A DNA stretch of 53,590 bases, taken from the NCBI RefSeq assembly GCF_018614095.1, contig NZ_JAGGOY010000075.1:1-53590 (forward strand). Reading direction: 5' to 3'. The notes below the pieces were generated by a model, which was given only the letters and a program-made list of their open reading frames with translations, made no database searches and was not told the origin of the DNA. Source of the stretch: Streptomyces sp. ISL-87 (lineage in GTDB: Bacteria; Actinomycetota; Actinomycetes; Streptomycetales; Streptomycetaceae). How positions within the stretch are numbered: the stretch's first letter is position 1; every line of letters begins with the position of its first letter. Both the position numbers and the translations under genes were made by a program. Shown here in pieces: positions 48,801 through 53,590 of the stretch.

Positions 48801-49535
48801 ATGATTCCCGCCGAAGGCGACCCGCAGCGCATCCTCGTCGTCGATGACGAGCCGGCCGTACGTGAGGCCCTGCGCCGCAGCCTCGCCTTCGAGGGGTACG
48901 GCGTGCAGACCGCCGTCGACGGCCTCGACGCCCTCGACAAGGCGGCCTCCTACGCCCCCGACCTGATCGTCCTGGACATCCAGATGCCCCGGATGGACGG
49001 CCTGACGGCGGCCCGCCGGCTGCGCGCCGCCGGCAGCGTCACCCCGGTCCTGATGCTGACCGCCCGCGACACCGTCGGCGACCGCGTCACCGGCCTCGAC
49101 GCCGGAGCCGACGACTACCTGGTCAAGCCCTTCGAGCTGGACGAGCTCTTCGCCCGCGTCCGCGCCCTGCTGCGCCGTAGCTCGTACGCCGCCCCGGCGG
49201 CCGGCGGCGCGGCGCCCGAGGACGCGCTGGCCTTCGGTGACCTCCGGATGGACCTGGCCACCCGCGAGGTCACCCGGGCCGGGCGCCCGGTGGAGCTGAC
49301 CCGCACCGAGTTCACACTGCTGGAGATGTTCCTGGCGCACCCGCGGCAGGTCCTGACCCGCGAGCAGATCCTCAAGACCGTCTGGGGCTTCGACTTCGAG
49401 CCGAGCTCCAACTCCCTGGACGTGTACGTGATGTACCTGCGCCGCAAGACCGAGGCGGGCGGCGAGCCCCGCCTGGTCCACACTGTGCGCGGGGTGGGCT
49501 ACGTACTGCGGGCCGGCGAGAGCGGCCCCGAGTGA
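48801..49535 (+). CDS. OmpR-family response regulator (MprA-like)
   Basis: This 244-aa response regulator has receiver acidic residues in LVVDDEPAV, phosphoacceptor Asp59 (LIVLDIQMPRMDG), a Thr in LTARDT and Lys in LVKPFELDELF. The winged helix has ELTRTEFTLLEMFLAHPRQV and DVYVMYLRRKTEAGG. GGGGGAG precedes the ATG at 48801. It overlaps the sensor kinase by 4 bp (GTGA), so they are coupled, and follows the protease gene by 50 bp. It likely regulates envelope stress, by analogy with MprA. Confidence 0.93.
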   Translation: MIPAEGDPQRILVVDDEPAVREALRRSLAFEGYGVQTAVDGLDALDKAASYAPDLIVLDIQMPRMDGLTAARRLRAAGSVTPVLMLTARDTVGDRVTGLDAGADDYLVKPFELDELFARVRALLRRSSYAAPAAGGAAPEDALAFGDLRMDLATREVTRAGRPVELTRTEFTLLEMFLAHPRQVLTREQILKTVWGFDFEPSSNSLDVYVMYLRRKTEAGGEPRLVHTVRGVGYVLRAGESGPE

Positions 49536-50968
49536 GCCCCGCCGCCAGATTCCGCGGGCTGCCCCTGCGCTCGCGCCTCGCGCTGCTGGTCGCGGTCGCG
49601 GTGGCGGTCGCCGTCGCGGCCGTCGCCGCCGTCTGCTGGGTGATGGTGCGGGCCCAGCTGCGCGACCAGCTCGACCGGTCCCTGATGGCGACGAACGCGT
49701 CCGCCGAGGTGCTGCGGACCCTGCGCGAGGGCTGTGTGAACCGCCCCGCCGCCGAGCCCACGCAGGAGATCGCCGGGAACCTGAACGCGACCGTCCAGAT
49801 CGTCACCGCCGACGGCACCCACTGCTGGGTGAGCGGACTGCCGACCCTCCCGGTCACCGCGGCCGACACGGAGGTCGCGGCGGGCGAGCGGTCCAGGACC
49901 CTGCACGACGCGACCACCACCGACGGCGTCGAGATGCGCGTCTACACCATGTCCGTGCGGGCCAACCCGGGCGGCCCGGTCTTCGCGATCTCCATCGCCA
50001 AGCCGCTGGCCGACATCGACAAGCCGCTGTCCACCCTGGCCTGGGTGCTGCTCCTGGTCTCCGGCATCGGCGTCGTCGGCGCGGGCGCGGCCGGCCTGTG
50101 GGTGGCCCGTACGGGTCTGCGGCCGGTCGACGAACTCACCGGCGCCGTCGAGCACATCGCCCGGACCGAGGACCTCACCGTACGGATCCCGGACGAGGGC
50201 GAGGACGAGATCGCCCGGCTGTCGCGGTCCTTCAACTCCATGACGGCGGCGCTGGCCTCCTCCCGGGACCGGCAGGCCCAGCTGATCGCGGATGCCGGGC
50301 ACGAGCTGCGCACCCCGCTCACCTCGCTGCGTACCAACATCGAGCTGCTCGCGCGCAGCGAGGACACCGGCCGGGCCATCCCGCCCGAGGACCGCAGGGA
50401 ACTGCTGGCCTCGGTCAAGGCGCAGATGACGGAACTGGCCGCGCTCATCGGCGATCTGCAGGAGCTGTCCCGCCCGGACGCCCTGGCGGACGGCCCGCTG
50501 GAGGTGGTCGCGCTGCACGAGGTCGCCCAGAGCGCGCTGTCCCGCGCCCGGCTGCGCGGCCCCGAGCTGAGCTTCACCTCCGATCTGGCGCCCTGGTACG
50601 TACGGGGTGAGGCGGCCGCGCTGGAGCGGGCGGTGGTCAACGTCCTCGACAACGCGGTGAAGTTCAGCCCGGCTGGCGGCGCCGTCGAGGTGTCGCTGCG
50701 CGCGGGCGAGCTGACCGTACGGGACCACGGGCCCGGCATCCCCGCCGACGACCTCCCGCACGTCTTCGAGCGGTTCTGGCGGTCCCCGTCGGCCCGGGCG
50801 CTGCCCGGCAGCGGGCTGGGCCTGTCGATCGTGGCCCGTACGGTGCAGCGCGCGGGCGGCAGCGCCGAGCTGCGGGCGGCGCGGGGCGGCGGCCCCGGCA
50901 CGGAGGCGGTGCTCCGCATCCCGGGCGCGCCGGCCCCGCCGCCGGACCTGGCCGAAGGCAGGCCCTAA
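49532..50968 (+). CDS. Sensor histidine kinase (MprB-like)
   Basis: This 478-aa kinase has two membrane helices (about residues 18-38 and 165-190) flanking an extracytoplasmic sensor of about 125 residues. A HAMP domain (GLRPVDELTGAVEHIARTED) and HisKA with His at about residue 257 (IADAGHELRTPLTSLRTNI) follow. The ATPase has NVLDNAVKFSPAGG, RDHGPGIPADDLPHVFERFW and PGSGLGLSIVARTVQ. The start is GTG at 49532 within GTGA. Its stop overlaps the convergent PI-PLC stop by 4 bp. It partners with the response regulator before it. Confidence 0.93.
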   Translation: MSPAARFRGLPLRSRLALLVAVAVAVAVAAVAAVCWVMVRAQLRDQLDRSLMATNASAEVLRTLREGCVNRPAAEPTQEIAGNLNATVQIVTADGTHCWVSGLPTLPVTAADTEVAAGERSRTLHDATTTDGVEMRVYTMSVRANPGGPVFAISIAKPLADIDKPLSTLAWVLLLVSGIGVVGAGAAGLWVARTGLRPVDELTGAVEHIARTEDLTVRIPDEGEDEIARLSRSFNSMTAALASSRDRQAQLIADAGHELRTPLTSLRTNIELLARSEDTGRAIPPEDRRELLASVKAQMTELAALIGDLQELSRPDALADGPLEVVALHEVAQSALSRARLRGPELSFTSDLAPWYVRGEAAALERAVVNVLDNAVKFSPAGGAVEVSLRAGELTVRDHGPGIPADDLPHVFERFWRSPSARALPGSGLGLSIVARTVQRAGGSAELRAARGGGPGTEAVLRIPGAPAPPPDLAEGRP

Positions 50969-51954
50969 ACGGGGTTGTGCCGGATCAGTGAGGCGACCAG
51001 GCCGGAGCGGGTGTTGGGGAAGTCCATCGGGACGATCCCGAGCCCGGTCCGGCCGGCCATCTCCGAGCCGTCGACGAAGGCGTGCACCTGTGGGTCCAGC
51101 CGGTCGGAGTTCCAGCGCGGCGGCATGTACGCCGAGGTGCTGGTGTAGTTCATGAAGAGCTTGCCGGGCTGCTGGACGGCCTTGCGGAACTGGTTCTCGA
51201 TCTTGCCGCGTTTGGCGAACGGCTCGGCCATGTAGTCGTCCTGGATGTCGAAGACGTTGCCGTCGCCGTAGCGCAGGCCGCCTGGCAGGCCGCCGTTGTC
51301 GGGAAGCAGGAGCACCTTGCCGCGGGTCTGCCCGAGGGCGGGCAGGGTGTCGGCGATCCGGAACAGCGGCCGCCAGCCCCGGTTGTCGAGGTAGTCGTCG
51401 AAGACGGCGCGGAACGTCGCGTCGCTCTCCTCGGAGTACTCCTGCTTGAGCCGCATCAGGACGGTCTCGGAGGGGTGCGCGGCGAGGAAGTTCCAGCAGG
51501 CCACGAGGACGTCGCCGAACATCAGGCCCTGGTAGAACGAGCCGTGGTGGATCGCGAACGATCCGCCGGTCACCCGGCAGCGGACGTCCAGGAAGCGGAT
51601 GCCGGAGTCCAGCTGTTCGGCGATCGAGGTGTTCTGGCAGGCGACGTAGAGTCCGCCCTGGCGGGCGCCGGAGTCGTGGGTGCCGGGGATGGTCATCCGC
51701 TGGAGGGCGGTGGAGTCCCCGAGTCCGGCCATCCAGTCCTGCGTGCCGAGCGCCTGGGCGGCGGCTGTTCCCGCCCCGGCCGCCCCGAGGGCCACGGCGG
51801 CGCCGGCCGCGAGCGCCCCGGCCAGGAACCCGCGCCGGCGCAGGCCCGCGCCGGCCCCTACGGCTGCGCCTGCGCATACGGCTGCGTCTGCGGCTACTCC
51901 CGTAAGCGCGTCCCCGCCCGTGCCTCTGCCCATGCCCGCGCCCACGCCGCCCAT
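50965..51954 (-). CDS. Secreted phosphatidylinositol-specific phospholipase C-like protein
   Basis: This 329-aa exported enzyme of the bacterial PI-PLC X-domain family should cleave phosphatidylinositol or related phosphodiesters. The catalytic His pair is visible in TIPGTHDSGARQG and AIHHGSFYQG; LDSGIRFLDVRCR and FLAAHPSETVLMRLKQE are family motifs, and GKVLLLPDNGG follows. The N-terminus has LRRRGFLAGALAAGAAVALG, a twin-arginine-like signal near residue 38. The ATG at 51954 could instead be the one six codons later. It converges on and overlaps the sensor kinase by 4 bp. Confidence 0.9.
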   Translation of the reverse strand: MGGVGAGMGRGTGGDALTGVAADAAVCAGAAVGAGAGLRRRGFLAGALAAGAAVALGAAGAGTAAAQALGTQDWMAGLGDSTALQRMTIPGTHDSGARQGGLYVACQNTSIAEQLDSGIRFLDVRCRVTGGSFAIHHGSFYQGLMFGDVLVACWNFLAAHPSETVLMRLKQEYSEESDATFRAVFDDYLDNRGWRPLFRIADTLPALGQTRGKVLLLPDNGGLPGGLRYGDGNVFDIQDDYMAEPFAKRGKIENQFRKAVQQPGKLFMNYTSTSAYMPPRWNSDRLDPQVHAFVDGSEMAGRTGLGIVPMDFPNTRSGLVASLIRHNPV

Positions 51955-52032
51955 GCCCGCCCCTTTGCCGACCCAGTGATTGGGACGGGATTATGGCGTG
52001 CGGCACCAGCCTTTACTACCCATCGGTAGGGG

Positions 52033-52602
52033 CTACCTTTCGAGCAACTCCGCCATCCTGCGTAGACCTTGGGCGATTTCCCGCCCGTCGGGCGCCTGCT
52101 CCGGGTCGGTCAGCGCCTGCACCATCACCCCGGTCAGCAGGGCGAGGTGCACCGACCCGAGGGCCCGTACGTCGTCCTCGGCGACCGCCTCCTCGGACAC
52201 GCCCCGCAGCGCCGCGGCGACCATACGGCGGGACTGGCGCTGGCCGGCGGCCAGGGTCGCGAGCAGTTCGGGCGAGGACTGCGCGTGGACGAACGCCTCG
52301 ACGGAGGCGATCCAGAGCCAGCGCATGTCACCGAAGTCCTGGATCTTGCGGTCCCACGTGTCGGCGTACCGCTCCTCGACGGTGTCGCCCCGCCCGGCGA
52401 GCCGGCCGGACCCCGCGGACCACTCGTCCATGGCCGCGAACAGCGCCTGGTTGAGCAGGGCGTCGCGCGAGCCGAAGTGGTAGCCGATCGCGGCCATGCT
52501 CACCTGCGACGCCGAGGCGATATCGCGCACGGTGGTGCGCAGATACCCCTTCTCCTCCAGGCAGCGGCGCGCTCCGGCCAGCAGGTCCTCGCGATTTCCC
52601 AT
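52033..52602 (-). CDS. TetR-family transcriptional repressor
   Basis: This 189-aa regulator has a TetR DNA-binding domain: GARRCLEEKGYLRTTVRDIA, then SASQVSMAAIGYHFGSRDALLNQAL (about residues 8-52), and a C-terminal ligand-binding region. The ATG at 52602 is chosen over the in-frame start at 52716 because TACGAT (52609-52614) lies 6 nt upstream, giving a leaderless mRNA. A palindrome, TTGGGCGACCGCCCAA, lies in the divergent region shared with the hydrolase gene, so it likely represses both itself and that gene. Confidence 0.92.
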   Translation of the reverse strand: MGNREDLLAGARRCLEEKGYLRTTVRDIASASQVSMAAIGYHFGSRDALLNQALFAAMDEWSAGSGRLAGRGDTVEERYADTWDRKIQDFGDMRWLWIASVEAFVHAQSSPELLATLAAGQRQSRRMVAAALRGVSEEAVAEDDVRALGSVHLALLTGVMVQALTDPEQAPDGREIAQGLRRMAELLER

Positions 52603-52627
52603 GCCGGGATCGTAGCCGCGAGCCCGT

Positions 52628-52643
52628 TTGGGCGACCGCCCAA
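52628..52643. promoter_or_regulatory. TetR operator between regulator and hydrolase
   Basis: TTGGGCG-AC-CGCCCAA is a perfect 7-bp dyad. A half-site TTGCCCAA (52662-52669) lies 18 bp farther on. It lies 14 bp upstream of the regulator's -10 and about 95 bp from the hydrolase start, the usual place for a divergent TetR operator. Confidence 0.7.
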
Positions 52644-52736
52644 GACATACGTATTGCGCGCTTGCCCAAATCCTGGCAGGCTGAAGCCGCAGGACGCCGC
52701 ACACACCGGCCCGCACACAGGGGAGAAGGAACCGCC

Positions 52737-53519
52737 ATGCGCCAGGAGCTGAAGATCGACGACCGCACCCTGTCCTACCTGGACTTCGGCGGCCCCGGCC
52801 GCCCGCTGCTCGCGCTCCACGGAGGCCTGTCCGAGGCGGCCGCGTTCACGGGCCTGGCCGAGGCCCTCGGCGACGAGTGGCGGGTCATCGCCCCCGACCA
52901 GCGCGGCCACGGCGACTCCGACCGGGCCGCCGACTACAGCCGCGAGGGCTATGTCGCCGACTCCGTCGCCCTGCTGGACCACCTCGGCCTCGACGCACCC
53001 GTGGCCGTCCTCGGCTACTCCCTCGGCGGGCTCAACGCCTACCACCTGGCCGCCGCCCACCCCGAGCGGGTCCACGCGCTCATCGACGTAGACGCCACCG
53101 TGGAGATCGACCCCAGGGGAGGCGAGGTGTTCGACTTCCTCCGGGCCATGAAGTACACGGCGGCCACCCGCGAGGAACTCCTGGACGCGGCCGGGCCGGT
53201 GGGCGCCCAGTTCGTCGCCCCGGCGCTGCGCCCGCTCCCCGGCGGGGAGGGCTGGCGGCTGCCGTTCCACCCGCAGGACATGCTCGACTCCGTCGAACAG
53301 TGCCGCGGCGACCACTGGGACGCCTGGCTCGCGAGCAGCTGCCCGGCCCTGGTGATCCACGGCACCCGCAGCCAGGCGCTCCCGCAGGCCACGGCCGACA
53401 CGATGGTCTCCCGGCGCCCTGGGACCACGTACACGCCCTTCGACGCGGACCACTTCCTGCCGTTCACGGATCCGGCGGGCTTCCACGAGGCCGTCAGGAA
53501 GTTCCTGGCCGCCCTCTGA
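52737..53519 (+). CDS. Alpha/beta hydrolase
   Basis: This 260-aa cytoplasmic hydrolase of the alpha/beta fold has an oxyanion-hole LHGGLSEAA, the motif RGHGDSDR, nucleophile Ser95 in LGYSLGGLNAYHL, and catalytic His in DADHFLPF near residue 240. The acid is probably in VIHGTRSQ-type or nearby strands. Substrate is unknown; the fold covers esterases, lactonases and haloperoxidase-like enzymes. The ATG at 52737 follows GGGGAGAAGGA. It is divergent from a TetR repressor, which suggests induction by its substrate or a related compound. Confidence 0.9.
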   Translation: MRQELKIDDRTLSYLDFGGPGRPLLALHGGLSEAAAFTGLAEALGDEWRVIAPDQRGHGDSDRAADYSREGYVADSVALLDHLGLDAPVAVLGYSLGGLNAYHLAAAHPERVHALIDVDATVEIDPRGGEVFDFLRAMKYTAATREELLDAAGPVGAQFVAPALRPLPGGEGWRLPFHPQDMLDSVEQCRGDHWDAWLASSCPALVIHGTRSQALPQATADTMVSRRPGTTYTPFDADHFLPFTDPAGFHEAVRKFLAAL

Positions 53520-53534
53520 TCCCTCTGGTCCCTC

Positions 53535-53590
53535 CGTCACGGGGGTACGGGGGGAACGGGGCAACGGGGGAACGGGGGAACGGGGGGAAC
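53535..53590 (+). repeat. G-rich tandem repeat at the window edge
   Basis: About five units of ACGGGGGGA or close variants (CGGGGGTACG, GGGGGGAACG, GGGGCAACG, GGGGGAACG) run off the end of the window. The plus strand is G-rich in runs of four to six, so it could form a G-quadruplex or part of a longer repeat array. It lies directly after the hydrolase stop. Confidence 0.75.

Overview
The window is high-GC DNA of a Streptomyces chromosome. The evidence is third-position GC bias, GTG/TTG starts, and typical actinobacterial genes: mycothiol glycosyltransferase, CarD, the WhiG anti-sigma factor RsiG, the nickel regulator Nur and the orphan regulator GlnR. From memory, the gene order resembles the S. 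coelicolor core run from about SCO4240 (msiK) down to about SCO4155. This is an inference from recalled gene order, not a search. Nearly all of the window is core chromosome. There is no prophage, CRISPR array, rRNA operon or intact mobile element.

Layout. 1-5.6 kb is an accessory-looking flank: a truncated quinone-oxidoreductase-type gene, a GNAT acetyltransferase, an APH(6)-like kinase, an IS5-type transposase remnant, an NTF2-like protein behind a SoxR/MerR-type operator, an FAD oxidoreductase and tRNA-Thr(TGT). 5.7-10 kb holds msiK (shared ATPase of sugar ABC importers), a small exported protein, a sugar nucleotidyltransferase and a DoxX-family membrane protein. 10.1-12.3 kb holds a 512-aa protein of unknown function and a NUDIX hydrolase with an atypical NUDIX box. 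12.4-17.2 kb is the minus-strand block rlmB, cysS, ispF, ispD, carD. 17.8-21.4 kb holds a lipoprotein, phoP-phoR and divergent phoU. 21.5-28.5 kb holds a tiny Cys-rich peptide, gpmA, an MFS transporter, a YbjN protein, mshA, a methyltransferase and an NlpC/P60 peptidase. 28.7-36.8 kb holds a response-regulator PP2C phosphatase, DUF2516, an HBHA-like protein with its HTH regulator, an ECF41 sigma factor, an Eis-like acetyltransferase, rsiG, dtd, ygfZ and nur. 36.9-45.1 kb holds a nitrobindin-like protein, a 33-aa membrane peptide, three translationally coupled membrane-anchored proteins of unknown function, DUF3099, DUF1416 and a rhodanese behind a Cys-rich leader peptide, an LmeA-like protein, a repeat-bearing membrane protein and a MoaD/ThiS protein. 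45.6-53.6 kb holds glnR, a LacI regulator, an HtrA-type protease, an MprAB-like two-component pair, a secreted PI-PLC, a TetR regulator and an alpha/beta hydrolase.

How the genes work together. Several are nutrient-sensing controls: PhoRP/PhoU (phosphate), GlnR (nitrogen), MsiK (carbon), Nur (nickel) and a cysteine leader (sulfur). Others serve redox and envelope homeostasis (mshA, rhodanese, HtrA, NlpC/P60) and development (RsiG). The most useful findings outside routine annotation are: (i) many genes have a TANNNT -10 box 6-7 nt before the start codon, implying leaderless mRNAs; (ii) an ECF41-type autoregulatory promoter; (iii) a short upstream ORF overlapping the glnR start; (iv) short ORFs for a Cys-rich peptide, a membrane peptide and a Cys leader; (v) in-frame tandem repeats that lengthen several proteins; and (vi) two uncharacterised multi-gene units, at 10.1-12.3 kb and 37.8-40.3 kb.
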